Below, in pieces: positions 22,069-35,814 of a DNA stretch of 64,000 nt (its first letter is position 1; each line of letters opens with the position of its first letter). The stretch is from Heterohyrax brucei (lineage: Eukaryota; Chordata; Mammalia; Hyracoidea; Procaviidae): assembly GCA_028571685.1 (NCBI GenBank), contig CM053158.1, positions 53,908,001 to 53,972,000 of the forward strand, read 5' to 3'. Under the pieces are notes generated by a model. It was given only the letters and a program-made list of their open reading frames with translations, was not told the DNA's origin and ran no database searches. A program made the translations under genes and the position numbers.

Positions 22069-23049
22069 ATGCATTTGTGAAAAAAAAAGTCTCAGAAAAG
22101 AGTGCAATGAACAGGTCAACAGACAAAGTGTAGTTACAAGGCTGAGCTCACTGATTCAGTGTTCGAAACCAGACTCTGCTTATCAGCAGGTACCATTAAA
22201 GAGTTTGTCAAAAACACAAACTCCAAGACCATTTCCAGACTCCAGGACCAGAAATTAACCAATGATTCTTTTTAAAGAAACCAGAGGCCTCCAAAGATTA
22301 TCTAGAGATCACTATTCTATATCACAGACTAGACGTACATGACAGGCAAAACTGTTTCTGTGATACACACGGAATTTTTATCCCTATGATTTCATAATAA
22401 AGGAAACCAAAACCCATGAAACGTGGTCAACTTAAAAGAGAAATACAGTTCTTAAGTTCTTAGATGACTCAGAGACTATAGCTTACAATCTTTACAGAAC
22501 AAAATCGGAAATAATACAACATAATAGAGAATACCATCATTGTATTCTTTGAATCACTGCCTATTTCTGTAAAACTAAGTGGTTTAACATTTTAAAACAA
22601 ATTCATTTGGGGTGTTCCTGTTGCTGCTCACTGTACTAAATAAATAAATAAAAAGATAATGTAGTTTAAATGAGAATTCTAAGCATATATCATGAAGTAT
22701 TAATAACCAAGTCAACAGGCAAGATCTCTACAGAAAAAGAGTTGAATGTATTGCCATCTCAGTGTTACAGAGGTTATGGGTGTAACTAAAGACTAACCCA
22801 GTGGTTAAAAGCAGTATTTCTGTCAGATGATCAAACCAGTGTTGTATATTTGAAAAAAAAAAAAAAAAAAAAAAAAGCCTCAGGCTGGTTTTCAAAGAGT
22901 CTATTTTATACCAGAATAACCTAAGAGCTATCTGTTTAACCCTTCATTTGGAAGAAAATACAAAGCATCCACACAAAGTCCCTGAACAACTAGGTCACTC
23001 CAATATAAAAACCAAGGGGAGAAGAGTAAGTCATGAATTAAACTGTAAT
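22069..23049. other. Intronic DNA, includes an A24 run
   Basis: Nothing is recognised except a homopolymer A tract at about 22853-22876. Confidence 0.45.
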
Positions 23050-23200
23050 TTCATTCAATAAATATTTAGTGAGCCCCTAGCAGAGTCCTAACAGTATTTC
23101 AGGTGCTAGGAATGCAGCAGTATATCAAAAGACAAGGTCTACATTTTCATGAAGCTTGCATGATGGGCTCCACACATTAATGAAAGAACTGAACCCTAAA
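23050..23200 (-). repeat. L2 LINE 3' end, antisense
   Basis: It begins ttcattcaataaatatttag, then gtgctaggaatgcagcagta and tcatgaagcttgcatgatgg. Confidence 0.8.
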
Positions 23201-23796
23201 TATATTAAGTATGGCATTCACTTCCAGGGCCTTATGAATACATACAGATGAAGATAAAATGAGAAAGAACAACAAATGAAAAGAAAACTTAAGATAATAA
23301 CCATTACACAACAAAGATTCCTCTTCCTAATAGATACTATAACTCTAACGTAAAAAGGTCTCAGCTGCACTGGACTCTCACTTCACCCATTTTATTTTCA
23401 ACAAACCTGGACAACCCTATATAGACGCAAGGTCTTCTCTCTGCTCTAGCTGAGTGGGGGCCCAAGCTCAATTTCCATTGTCAACTAGAGCAATACAAAG
23501 CAGATCACACCCCTACCATTTGTCCCTTGCCTGCCTGGGCCAGGGCTTCATCTCATCTTGGACTCCAAGGAAGCACTCCAAGTCTCTAATGCACACGTTT
23601 GCAAGTTGAGGGGAGAAATGGTTTGGTCAACACCACAGGAAGCTCTTAGTGATACAGAAATGGAAGGCTATATTCGAACACACTCTAGTGGGGGCTCACC
23701 CTGTCTCAGTCTCAACTAACCAAATCGTACTGCAGATCTCTGAATTGGATAGTAGGGACATTTTAAAAGCTCCCTTTTATAGAATTTATCAAATTC

Positions 23797-23937
23797 ACCA
23801 GCTTCCTGTTGTGCAGTGGTTAAGAGCTCGTCAGCTAACCAAAAGGTCAGCTGTTCCTTGGAAAACCCATGGAGCAGTTCTACTCTCTACTATGTCTGTG
23901 AATCAGAATCAATGATGGTAACAAGAAATCGGGTTAG
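23797..23937 (+). repeat. AfroSINE with internal deletion
   Basis: The head tgttgtgcagtggttaagag is present. The part between ggtcagc and tgttccttgg is shortened, removing much of the B-box region. Confidence 0.8.
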
Positions 23938-23965
23938 AGCCTGTGCAGAGATGAGACATGCTCAA

Positions 23966-24172
23966 AGGACATTCCTGGGTGAAGCAAATGATTAACATGT
24001 TCAGCTACCAACTGTAAGTCTGGAAATGTGAGTCCACCAGAGGTACCTGGAAAGAAAGCCGTGTAGACCTACTTCTGACATCAGCCTCTGAGAACACAGT
24101 GCAGCACAGATCTACTATGATACCCATAGGGTCACCATGAGTCAGAATCTACTCAATGGCAACTGGTAGTTG
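23966..24172 (+). repeat. AfroSINE, long form variant
   Basis: The motifs cattcctgggtgaagcaaat, agaaagccgtgtagacctac and tcaccatgagtcagaatcta are recognisable. The sequence is diverged. Confidence 0.75.
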
Positions 24173-25072
24173 TCCCATCTTAAATACACAGATTAGACCA
24201 TGGGCCACAGGGAAAGAAGTAGCAGTTAACCTCAATGGGCTCAGACCACTATTCATTTTAAATGCAACCTAACAAAGACAGTCTTAAAGAAAATTAAACT
24301 ATGAGGAGTTAAGAAGGGGGTGAGGATGGGCAGAATGTTAGGGTCAGCAAATTAATGGCTGAAAAACTTGGATTCTTGAGAAGAAAACATTGTGCTCAAA
24401 CCCACATAGCCCTTCTAAACTTTGGTAAAACAGAAATGAGAAAAATTTATTTAAAAAGTAATTTAAAAAGCATTTAAACACCGGTATTATTAACAACATT
24501 CTTCATATTTAGAAAAAGTCACCAACTGAAGTTAAATACTACTAATTTTAACATATACAGAAGCTGAGTCTTACCAAAGATATATTAGAGTTTGCAAAAA
24601 CCCACATTGACTGGCTCCTACCACTGCCAATCCTGTAAAAGACCCACTCCTTTAACTGGTCTGGTGGTGTGCTGCTTGAAATACAACCAAAGGCCAAGTC
24701 ATAGATGTAGAAAAAGTTCTACAGTAGCAACATGCACTCAAAGAGCTCAGAGTACTTCACACGTATCTCATTTCCTCCTCACAGGTTGTTTTTTTTTTTG
24801 GTGTGCGTATGTCTGTGTGTGTGTGTTTTAACTGAAGTGATTGTTCTAGGGAAATGTACCAAATGGGGCTCTGGTGCTTAATATATTTGAAAATTATTTT
24901 TCTTCTCTGGGTATAATTTTTCCAGACAAATTCTTCTAGATAGCAGTGTAGGAATTTCACAATGTAGTATCTCTAACTAGACACTGTATAACCACTTTCT
25001 TAACTTTATTCATCAATTTCATTTTCCTTATAGTTACCTAGTACTAACCTAACAAAAATACGCAGCTATCTT
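24173..25072. other. Intronic DNA with a short TG-rich tract
   Basis: The tract tctgtgtgtgtgtgt at about 24811-24826 is the only simple repeat. No other feature is recognised. Confidence 0.45.
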
Positions 25073-25242
25073 TAAAAACCAAACCACATCCATTGCCGTC
25101 AAGTTGATTCCAATTCATAACGACATTACAGGACAGAGTAGAACTGTTCCATAGTTTCAAAGGAGCGCCTGGTGGATTCGAACTGCTGATCTTTTGGTTA
25201 GCAGATACAGCACTTAACCATTATGCTATCAGGGTTTTTAAG
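25073..25242 (-). repeat. AfroSINE, full length, antisense
   Basis: It runs from cattgccgtcaagttgattc to atcttttggttagcagatac and ttatgctatcagggtttt. Confidence 0.9.
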
Positions 25243-25254
25243 TATCTTTAGTAA

Positions 25255-25592
25255 ATACAAATTTATTTTCTCACGGTTCAGGAGGCTACCGAGTGCCACC
25301 TCTAGGGGAGGTGCCTTACTTTTCTCTCTCAGCTTCTAGCAGCTGCCAGCAATCCTTGGCATTCCTGAGCTTGTAGATTCATCTGCCTCTGTCCTCATAG
25401 ACTTCAATTCCCACCTGTGTGTCTCTTTTTATAAGCCACACTTAGCAAGGATAAGTTGCAGAATCCAACTTTCTCCAGTAAACTCTCATTAATGCAAAAA
25501 ACAAAAACTCTATTTTAAAAAGGATCATACCCATAGGTATAGGAGTTAGGACATCAACATACCTTTTTAGGGGACACAATTCAGTCCAAAAG
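25255..25592 (-). mobile_element. MaLR-type LTR, antisense
   Basis: The antisense MLT1-like order is seen: tttattttctcacggttcag, agcagctgccagcaatcctt, gtgtgtctctttttataagc, and ggggacacaattcagtcc. Confidence 0.7.
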
Positions 25593-26154
25593 AGGGGGCA
25601 CTGTCCTCTAAACCTTCATTTGTGTCAATTACACTGCTTCTGCTGCTGAATGAATTATCTAGCCAAACCTTCCTAAAATATTCCTCTTAACATATTTACC
25701 TACCTAAGCCGCTTCCTCCTTAGGGAACAAAAAACTTGCTGCATGCTTCCTGCTACCCTGTTATAACCCTCTTGCATTAGCTTTTTTTGTCAACTGTAGT
25801 TCAAAAAGGTCACTGGTTTGCCAAGTGTCTGCCAGTGTCACCTCATGAGTCAATCAGGATGAGTACAAAGAACAAAGATGTGGGAGGTGTTTAGTTAAAC
25901 AAGACCAGGAAGGGTGAGAAGAAATTAAGGTAATTATACCACACATTTTCTGCAAACCTAATTACAGAGGTACTGTTCAAAAAAACAGGAGAACCGAGAC
26001 AGGAAGAAGACAAGGCAGTGCTGCAATTCTTGCTCTTGAACTTCATGGAGTTGAAGAGCAGAAACAACTCCTGCTTGACATTGTTACCAGAACTGGTATA
26101 GAACAGTTGTGAACAGCACAGGCTGTGAATCAAGTAGACTTGACTTTACTAGTC

Positions 26155-26310
26155 TTTTCATTCACTCATTCACATGCATTCATCTATTCATTAATTTAGT
26201 AAGCATTTACTGATAATGGCTTACTATACATTAGGCATAATTTAACATGGTCAGTGTACAGAGGGGGAAAACAGATACGACCTCAACTCTCAAAACTTAC
26301 AGTCCCTGCT
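26155..26310 (-). repeat. L2 LINE 3' end, antisense, diverged
   Basis: It begins ttcattcactcattcaca and has aagcatttactgataatggc. Heavily diverged. Confidence 0.55.
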
Positions 26311-26546
26311 CTACCAGTTATTAGCTATGTGGGCATGTGCCAGAAGTTGACGTCCATACAGTAAATATTTTCAGTTTTGCGGGCTATGAATTGTGTTGCA
26401 ACTACTCAACTCTGCCAGTGAAGTGCAAAAGCAGCCATAAACAATATGAAAATGAATGAATGTGGCTGCATTCTACTAAAACTACACAAACAAGAAGTTG
26501 GCAGGATCTGGCCTACAGACATTATTTGCCAATTCTTGGTTAGAGT

Positions 26547-26672
26547 TCAGATGCTAACCAAAAGATCAGTAGTTCAAGTCCACTAGCCATTCCTTGGAAA
26601 CTATATGGCAGTTCTACTCAGTCCTTCAGGATCATTATGAGCCAGAACCAATTTGATACCAACAGGTTTTTT
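26547..26672 (+). repeat. AfroSINE, 5'-truncated
   Basis: It begins inside the head at gatgctaaccaaaagatcag and continues to the tail tatgagccagaaccaattt. Confidence 0.8.
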
Positions 26673-28527
26673 GTTTTTTGGGTTTTTTTTTTTTTGGTTA
26701 AGACCAATTTCTTAATCTCTCCTATACCTCAATTTCCTTCTACGTCAAATGTAACTAGTATTATCTGCCTCCAGTAATTTCTGTATTACTGTGAACATTA
26801 AATTAAACAAGAGCACCCTCAGAAATGTTTAGCACAGCACGTGGCACACAGGGCTGGCCAGTGATGACGACAATGACGATGGAGTCAACCCACAGCTGCC
26901 CTCCAAAACAAGACGTCCAAAGTGGGACACATCATCTCTGGCAACAAGTCAGCTTCTCTTCTCCTCCTCTTTTACTGACTACACAATAAGTCTAGCTTTC
27001 TCCCTTCTCCCTTAAGTCTAACAAGCTGCCTGTTCAATTCGCCCCTTGTTGCTGTTTTTGTTTTGTTTTTTAAATCAGTGCTTTCTTCTTATATCTTCCA
27101 GGATTTCTGGACTCAACGCTTTATTGTTTATGCCCCAAATTATTTCAACAGTTTCCCTACCTCCTGTAGTATTCCTCTAAAATCACTGCATCAAGCTCCC
27201 AGAGAAGCTGACCTGCCCTGGTCCTTCTTCTTCTCTAAAATCAAAATAAATGAAGAAAAGCACGCAAAAGCTGTGAGTTGTTATCCAGTACTCCCTGCAT
27301 AAGACCCATGGATGGGAAGCTCCTCAGAGTCACATACCAGGGCTGTTATTACCTGGCCCCTGCTCACTTCTCCAGCTTTTCTTTCAAACACTCTCAGTTC
27401 CAACCTTCAATTGTCTCTTATTTCCCTGTTTCACACCCAACTCCAGAAGACTTACTGTTGCCACACTCCTTTCCCCAGGCTCTCCCCAGGCTTATCTTTG
27501 TCTGTTTGCTATAATACTACCTGCTCTTCTGGTTTCCACTCAACATGAGCTGTGAACACTCTTCCCTCACCTTCTGGGACTGAGCTGTATTTCCTCTGTA
27601 TGACCACAGCACCTCCCCAGGAGGAAAGCCAACTGCCTTCATTGTAAGAGAAGTAAAAGTTTCAGTGTTAAAAGGGTTAAACAGCACTAGCTAATATTTA
27701 CTGAGTTCTTTCCTCTTCGTCCTTCAAGACTCTGCTCAAAGGCAACCCTCCTCTCTAGAAGCTGCGCTATGTACTTTACATAATATTATTTCATTTAATT
27801 ACTAAACTCTGAAGTAGATTCAGGTGCTTCTGCTCTAACTTCATCTCTACAGTGCTGAAAAAACTCCCTGGTGTGCGAAATCACATACTGTGAATAACAA
27901 GCCATATAGGAAAAAGGTGAGCAGCAGATCCCTCAAAACCTATGGACTTTTGTAACCAGAGTACAAATCACAACAATCAGTAAACCCTAATTCAACATGA
28001 GCAGGTTAAACTTCTACCTGCATTTGCGGCAGGCATCACAGTCAGCATTAAATCTGAGATTCCCTTCAAAAGATAAGTCACGAATAGCGAGTGCTTCTCA
28101 TATCGATTAAAAAAAAAAAAAACCCTAAAGTCTAATTCTGCATACAGTTTTCTTCACGAATGTACTGTTGTAACACTGGGGAATGTCTTCAAGTTACTTC
28201 ATCTGTACTCTCAGCTTCTCCAGAGAAAAAGTAGTAGACAGCCAAGGTGTTTCTGAAGCGTGGATTATACTAAGCCAGAGGATCCCTAGGAGGGTCAAAT
28301 GTTTTGTAGATATTCAGCTTTTTTTTTTTTTTCTTAAGATCTTACGGTTAAAACTATCTCTTTAAACACAGTAAAGTTTTACCCTGACAGCATCAAAATA
28401 TCAGCATGCTAGGGAACTAAGCCAAAAGACATTTCATTTATACTGGCATACTTTCCATAGTTACCAGCCACAACAGAGAGATTTATACTGGAGAAACATA
28501 CCATAACAGAATGAAGTACACTGATTC
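26673..28527. other. Intronic DNA without recognised features
   Basis: Several short frames overlap at 27063-27548, but none has splice-flanked coding character or a recognised family. No transposon is identified with confidence. Confidence 0.45.
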
Positions 28528-28650
28528 TGTGCCCATTTTATAGAAGAGGATACTGAAGTTTAGACTACAGCCTAAGTAATATGTCCAAGATTACATAATG
28601 GCAGAGATAAACTGAAAGGCAAATAGTGTATTTCCAGACTTTGTGTTGAA
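28528..28650 (+). repeat. MIR SINE
   Basis: The signature tgcccattttatagaagagg, atactgaagtttag and taatatgtccaagattac is the MIR core and 3' part. Confidence 0.75.
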
Positions 28651-28654
28651 AGAA

Positions 28655-28762
28655 CAATGGACGGATGGGATGAATGGATGAAAAAAGGAAGGACAGTAGG
28701 AAGGAATGAACAAAGGAAGGGAAGGAGGGAAAAAAGGAGACAGTGAGAGAGAAGGAAACTAT
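28655..28762. repeat. GGAA/GGA-rich low-complexity tract
   Basis: Irregular ggaa, ggat and gaag repeats form a purine-only stretch of about 100 bp on the plus strand. Confidence 0.85.
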
Positions 28763-30825
28763 AAAACTATAAAAGTGTTGTCCAAGGAAAGATAGGAGGA
28801 ATTAAAATATCATGGAAAAACAGGCCTTTGAGAAAATAATAGTCAACTATTTATACCACTTTTCAAGAGTCAAACATCAATTTTTATTATAAATATAATA
28901 CAGCAAATGCAAGTAATGTCCACCCACTCCTTCTCTTCTGTTTTTTTCCTGACAGAATTAAAAATAGGTGTTAATATGTAAACTGAAGGAAAGTGGAAAA
29001 AATACCTATGGAGGTGAGTCACACTTTAAGTCCCTCTTCTCTTTGGCCTCTAACACACTGACTGACAAAAGAAAAACAAACACCCTTAGTCTCTACTTGT
29101 TTTCTGATTAAAAAAGAAAAACACAGAATGTTCCATGACCACAAATTACATCAGAAATTAATTTTAATGTTAGCCATTTAGGAAAGCTAAGAATTAAATA
29201 TTTAACATGGATTTTTAGGATATTTGTCTAAAAACATAGCAGTTGTGTCAACTCTCCCATATCTATTCCCAACAAATCTGTGTTCAATTATTGCTTATAA
29301 GGCCTTTGAGAATATCTCAGAAATGCCATCAGTAATAGCTATTATTAGTAGCACTTTTATAACTAACAAAACACAACACCTAAATAACAAAGAAAGAGTT
29401 TTTCCAACTCTCATCTCCTGCCACCATCTAGGAAAAACTGGATGACTTAAGTTATACTGTAACTGTATTACATATGCTGGAATTCTGTCTTATGACAATT
29501 GTTGTATGTACTACAGGCTTAAAACAAACCTAGCACTTCTTTTAAGGATTTTTAAAGTCCTTTGTAGTCTTCATTTTAACCAAAAATGAAATTTCAGTGA
29601 TCTGTAAGTAGACACCTGTCACGGAAAAGGAAGTTCACGGAATGTCAGAGCTTGATGGCAATCCTGAGACCATCTAGTCAAACTGGAAGATACAGGCACA
29701 GAAAGGAAACGTCCCCAAGGTTACAGTGTGCTACTGCAGGTAAGTTTAATTTCACAGTTCTAGTACCAGTATTCAATTAGTGAACTCTGCAAGATAGACT
29801 GAGGGGAATAGCCTTTGGTCTTATCTCAAGATAGTATATAACAGAAATAAGATAAGTTACTTAATAGCAAAAATAAAGGTCAGCAAGTGTTAGTACTGAC
29901 TATAGAACAATCAAGGTGACATTTTTCTAAAAGGTAAAAAATAAAAAGGATAGATTAAACCTGTACATAAATCACAATATGAAAGGAATAGAAGAGCAAG
30001 ATCCTAGAAGAAAAAAATGGAAATATCGTGTAAAGAAGTCAGATAATTCCAGAGCATATGAGTCAAAACACCTGGAGACAAGAGAATAATCATGCAATTT
30101 GATTAGAGGTGAAAAGTTTCTGAATACAGAGCTTTGCTTCCATTGGTTCGCTATTTCTGTAATATGAGCCCTGGGGATTAGTGCTGAGAGGATGTGATTC
30201 AATTAAATGTATTTCGAATCTCTTCTTACCTAACATAATAATGATTTAAAAGTGAGATACTAGTATGGCCACCTGGTATTTAACCCAAGTTCAAGAACCA
30301 AAATCTTTGCTTTTCTAAGCTTAAAAGCTTAATGTCAGAACCAGGTAACATTTGATAATTCAGTATCTATTAACTTTCTTCAAAATGTAATCCCAATTTT
30401 TACCATTTTCTCCAGAATTTTATACAATAAAGATTTCAACAGCTGCTTAATTTGGCTGCCAATCACCAATTTTTTTTTTTCTAAGAATTTTAACTAATGG
30501 GTGTAATTTTGGGTGGAAATTAGAAATCACCACTAAGCAACCACTCCACCACAAAACAGTCCCTATTAAGGGAACTTGCATAGCCAGGCAATTTGAAAAT
30601 TCCCTCGGCTGCTGTAGTAACTCAATAATTATCAGTTTAAAAGATCTTTATTCATCTTGCACATGTCTAGAGAAAGTAACTCCAGATCATCTGGAGAATC
30701 AGTTCCAGTCTCCTTTTACCAAAGCATTAACTGTGCAGACATTTCTCAAGAACCCATTAAGTGGTGCAATCCCTGAGGACCTGCATGCACGTCTGTACGA
30801 AATGCTGACAAGGACAGCCAGAAAC
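28763..30825. other. Intronic DNA, nearly repeat-free
   Basis: Only a weak MIR-like piece is seen at about 29640-29740 (gcacagaaaggaaacgtccc). The rest contains no recognised element. Confidence 0.45.
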
Positions 30826-30972
30826 ATGAACAGATACTGGGTGTTTCTCCTGTGCAAGGCATGGTGCTAAGTGCTTACCACGTATTTCTAACAGCAGGTC
30901 TGTTATTATCCATGATTTATTATCCCTGTTGGGCAGACAAAGAAACTGAGGTACAGAAAAGATTTCTTCTCT
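30826..30972 (+). repeat. MIR SINE, 3' half
   Basis: The order tgcaaggcatggtgctaagt, ttattatccatgatttatta and aagaaactgaggtacagaaa matches MIR. Confidence 0.8.
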
Positions 30973-31111
30973 GTTCATCTAACTCCGGAGCCCACTCCCT
31001 TAAACATGTATTCCACAACCAGAGAGCAGCTCTAGCACATTAACAAGTGCCTTTGGGCCAGAACTTCTTTGAGTAAGTTTTAATTAGTAAATGGAGCCCC
31101 AACGAAAGTAG

Positions 31112-31360
31112 GAGAGGCCCTGGTATTTGAGTGGTAGAATTCTCTCCCCTCGTACAGGAGACCAGGTTGGACTGTCTCTTGACACACTTTAAACGCAATC
31201 ACCATCCGTCTGTTGGTGGAGGCTCTTGTGTTGCTATGATGACAGAGCAGAACTTCTGGACTAAGACGGATGACTTCTGAAATCAGCCAATGAAAACTAT
31301 AAGAACAATGATGGTCTGGCGCATAACCAATCATAGAGATTGGTTCTGGCTGTACTTAGA
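31112..31360 (+). repeat. tRNA-Gly-headed SINE, part 1
   Basis: The head tgagtggtagaattctctcc is a close match to the tRNA-Gly A-box region. It is followed by tacaggagaccaggttgg, ccgtctgttggtggaggctc and aaatcagccaatgaaaac. An AfroSINE interrupts it at 31361. Confidence 0.85.
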
Positions 31361-31523
31361 AAAAAGCAAACTCATTGCCATTTGAGTCAGTTCTGACTCA
31401 TAGCAACCCTACAGGACAGAGTAGAACTGCCCATAGAGTTCCCAAGGAGTACCTGGCAGGTTTGAACCACCGACTTTTTGGTTAACAGCCGTAACACTTA
31501 ACCACTACAGCACCAGGGTGTCC
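31361..31523 (-). repeat. AfroSINE nested in the tRNA-Gly SINE
   Basis: A complete antisense copy, from cattgccatttgagtcagtt to acagcaccagggtgtcc. Confidence 0.9.
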
Positions 31524-31587
31524 CTGTCATACATCAGGACACTGTAAGCTAAAATCAACTTGATGGCAGCTGCCAACAAATACAACA
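31524..31587 (+). repeat. tRNA-Gly-headed SINE, part 2 (tail)
   Basis: It resumes with the RTE-like tail actgtaagctaaaatcaact and tgatggcagctgccaacaaa. Confidence 0.7.
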
Positions 31588-32214
31588 GAAGTAAAGTAGA
31601 TTTAGAAAACAAGAACCATAGCCAGGAAAGAAGTTCCCAGTGGGCATTTCAGGGCTATTTCTGATTTTGCCCCTTACTAGCAATTAGTAGGGAGGTAAGA
31701 AGATAATTTGTGTCTTCCAGGAGAAACACAATATACCTTATGGTTCCTACATGAGCCACATGTCTTTTCTAAGGCTGGACATAGGTCAGTGGGCTTGGGT
31801 GTGCAAGTTAAGGACCTGAACATCAGAAAGCCTGGGTCTTTACTACCCAGTTTTGAAAAATGAGCACTTGTTTTACTTGAATGAGTAAGACAAGCTGGCC
31901 ACAGGCACCGGATATACTGTTTTCAAGGCAGAAAACTAATACTGAAGAAGAAAGAAAACACTATCTGCTGATGTCAATGCTGCAGTGTAAAAGGCGTAGC
32001 CAAGATGATGGCTGCATCAGGAGGAAGATCTTTGAAGTCACACTGACATCAAGGACCTACTGCTTGGGAAATTACACAAGTTGGGGTCCCAGGGATTCTA
32101 AAAAGGCCACTCTGTTTTCCCATTTAAAATCCAATTAAGGAGGGGAGGGGACAAATTCCAAAATAGAATTTTAAATAAACTTGAAGTCTTTCTTTTTTTT
32201 AAAGGTTTTCTTAA
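31588..32214. other. Intronic DNA without recognised features
   Basis: An 85-codon frame at 31881-32138 has no recognised family and no splice support. Confidence 0.45.
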
Positions 32215-35200
32215 AAATAAATCATTCCACTGGTTCAACATCAGAAAAACAATTAATGTGATCAACCACATAAATAACACAAAAGATAAAAATCACCTGA
32301 TTTGTCTATTAATGCAGAAAAGGCATTTGATAAAGTTCAACATCAATTCATACTAAAAACTCTCAGCAAAACAGGAGGAGACAGCAAATTCCTTAGTGCA
32401 ATAAGGGCCGTTTATACAAAGCCAACTGCCTACATCATCATGATTGGAGAGAGACTGAAACAATTTCCCCTGATTACAGGAACTAGACAAGGATGCCCAC
32501 TCTCACCTCACCTATTCAACATTGTACTAGAAGTTCTAGCCAGAGCAATTAGATAAGACCAAGAAATAAAAGGCATCTGCATTTGCAAAGAAGTAAAAAT
32601 CTCCCTATTTGCAGATGATATGATTGAATCCTAAAGAATCCATAAGTGAACTATTCAAACTGATAGAAGAGTTCAGCAAAGTCTCAGGATACAAGATAAA
32701 CATAAGTAAATCAGTAGGATTCCTTTATACCAACAACGAGATTACTAATGAAGAAATCACCAAATCAATACCATTCGCTATAGCCCCCAAGAAGATAAAG
32801 TATCTAGGAATAAATCTAACCAGAAAAATAACAGACCCTTACAAAGAGAATCACGAGTCCTTACTACAAGAAACTAAGAGAGACTTACATAAATGGAGAA
32901 ACCTACCCTGCTCATTGATAGGAAGACTTAACATTGTGAAAATGTCTACTTTACCCAAAGCAATCTACTTACATAATGCAATTCCAATACAAATTTAGGA
33001 ACATTTTTTGAATGAGATGGAGAAAGAAACCACCAACTTTGTTTGGAAAGAGAAGAACTCCCAGATAAATAAAGCACTACTGAAGAAGAAGAACACATTG
33101 GCAGGCCTCTCACTACCTGACTTTAGAACCTATTATACTGCCACCGTAGTCAAAACAGCCTGGTACTGATACAAAAGAGACAGCTAGGTCAGTGGAACAG
33201 AATTGAGACCCCAGAGAAGACACCTTCTTCCTAGAAACAGTTGATACTCAACAAAGGCACTAAGACATTAAACTGGGATAAAAACAATCTCTTCAACAAA
33301 TGGTGCTGGCAACATTGGATATCCATCTGCAATAAACTGAAACAAGACTCATATCTTACATCTTATACAACAACCAACTCAAACTGGATGAAAGACCTAA
33401 TATCAAATCTAAAACGATAAAGCTCGTCCAAGAAAAAGTTGGAACAACAATGGAAGTTTTAATACACAACATAGACAGACTTCAAAATCTGTCAAACAAA
33501 CTACAAACAGAAGAGAAAAATGGATAAGTGGGAACTACTAAGAATCACACAGTTTTGCTCATCCAAAACTTTATTAATAGAACTAAAAGGCCACCTACAG
33601 AATGGGGAAAAATATCTGGCAACTATATGTCAGACCAATGCCTGACCCCCACAAACTACAAGGTACTACAAAATATCAGCAAGAAAAGATAAACCATCCA
33701 ATTAAGTGATGGACAAAGAAGATGGACAGACACTTCTTTAAAGAAGAGTTCCAGGCAGCCAAAAAACACATGTGGACATGCTCATGATCATTAGCTATTA
33801 AATAAATTCAAATCAAAACTACAATGAGACACCATCTGACCCCAACAAAGTTGACCATGATCCACAAAATGCAAAACAACAATCGCTGGAGAGGCTGTGG
33901 AGAAATTGGAACTCTCCTACAATGTTGGTGGGATTGTAAAATGGTGCAGTCTCTTTGGAAAGCAATCTGGCACTTCCTTAAAAAGCTGTATATAGATATA
34001 TCATTTGATCCAGTAATTCCACTGCTCAGAAAATATCCTACAGAATAAAGGCAATTCACACCAACTGATACATGCACAAGAATGTTTATTACAGCACAAT
34101 CCACAACAGCAAAAAGATGGAATCAACCCAGATGCCCAACAACAGAGGAATGGATAGGTAAACTACGGTATACATACTCAATGGAACACCATGCAATGAT
34201 CAAGAACAACGATGATTTCAGGAAACATCTCATAACCTGGTTTCAACTGGAGGACATTATGCTGAATGAAAGTAGTCAGCAAAAAAAAAAAAAAAGGACA
34301 AATATTATATGAGACTCCTATGATAAGAACTTAAAAACAGACTTATGCATAGAAGAAAAGACTCTTTGAGGGCTGCAAGGGTGAGGAGGGAAGGAGGGTG
34401 AGGGGGGCAGGGTTTAGATTACGCAGTTTATAGAAATTTGGTTAGGCAAAATCTGTGACATTACATTTTAGAAAGAAGATCAACATTAACTGTACTTCAA
34501 CATAATATGATTACTCCTCCCCTCTTAACCCAATATTGCATGGACAGGGTAGCTGGGGCTGGGGGCCAGGGACCATGCCCAAATTAGCACAACTAGCATT
34601 TTTCTAAGAGAGCCTTCTGCACCCCACATTGGTGAGTGCAGTCTGGGATCTTAAAATCTGCCAAGCTGCCATCTGCGGGTACAGCAAATGGTCCCAACTC
34701 AGCAGGAACAATGATGTCCAAGGACCAAAACGACATGGGGGAAAGAAAACCCAGAAGACAGAGAGACCCACATGAGCAGGTGACTACATTGACTTGAGAC
34801 CAGAAGAACTGGATGGTGCCCGGCCACCACCAGTGATAGCTGTGATGGAGCTCACAAAGTTGAGTCTCACTGGCAACACAAGCATAAAAGAGGTGCACCC
34901 TGAGATCTCTACCAAAAGACCACAGTGTATGGTCCAGGGGTCTTGGAGTTCCCCTGGAAGCATGGCCCCTGGCCCTGATGCTGTCCCTGTCCGTAAATCA
35001 TAATGGAGGCCAACTCCAGAGAGGAATGGATTGGACTTGGCGACACAGCATGACCATGTCATGTGAGCACTTTATGGTTCTATGCATCTATAGGATGTCG
35101 TCCTGCTGACCTCTTACTGGAGGTGGGGGAGTGAGTGGAGAGGAGGGGATAGGAGATTGTCTGGAGGATAAGACATGTATGGAGTGGAGAGGAAGAGCGT

Positions 35201-35310
35201 GCTGTCACCAGGCAGGAAGAGCAGCGGGAGCTGCATACAGGTGGGCATGCAATTTATATGGGAATGTATATTTTCACTCAATCATAATAAATAAATAAAT
35301 AAATAACTGT
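32215..35310 (+). mobile_element. 5'-truncated L1 LINE, sense, with decayed ORF2
   Basis: It starts in the reverse transcriptase domain at tggttcaacatcagaaaaac. Residues [12 protein letters not shown] (near 32305), [11 protein letters not shown] (near 32478) and SLFADDMI (near 32600, the catalytic FADD box) are visible, with stop codons between them. ORF2 continues to about 34250. The 3'UTR follows, with a G-rich tract at 34388-34412 and an end in (aata)n at about 35283-35306. Coding capacity is lost. Insertion-site duplications could not be identified. Confidence 0.9.
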
Positions 35311-35814
35311 TCTAAAAAGCAGAATTTAAATAATTTTTTTAAAGCTTCCTGGGGGAGGGGGGTAACTTTTTAACCCTTTTCAAACAAAAAGTAAAATATT
35401 TGAAGGCTGTATTTGATTAGAAGCTGTGCTTTTAGTTTTTATTGATTAAGAAAATGTCAGAAACCAAGAAAAAGATGAAATATCACTTTGGTAACAATTT
35501 GTACTTTGTTAATGACAGCGACATCTATCTTTAGTTGAAAAAGAGCTATACCGTGCACTTGTAAGTGATGGCTTGATTTAATTTACAAACATTTATGAGA
35601 AGATGCATTCACTGGTCTCTCAGAACTCCTCAAAAGACCAGGTTGTTTCTGTAGCCTAATCTGGGAACCAGTAAATGTAAAGCAATTAATTTTAGAGATT
35701 CTTGTGGTGCTAGTGGTTGTTTTACCCCGAATTCACCTAAGCAGTTATTTGCCAAGATTCAGTCATTGTATCAGTTTGGCATAAACACAGGTATATAATG
35801 CAACATACCCTAGG

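Noticed and set aside
27063-27548. Three overlapping plus-strand frames of about 79 codons
   Set aside because: No recognised protein family and no splice context. The frames overlap in different registers, as expected of chance frames in C/T-rich DNA.
31112-31185. tRNA-Gly-like sequence
   Set aside because: It is the head of a SINE, with a degraded anticodon arm and SINE body attached; not a tRNA gene. The same applies to the AfroSINE heads.
32302-32998. Two frames with reverse transcriptase similarity
   Set aside because: They are broken pieces of L1 ORF2 in a 5'-truncated insertion with stop codons between them.
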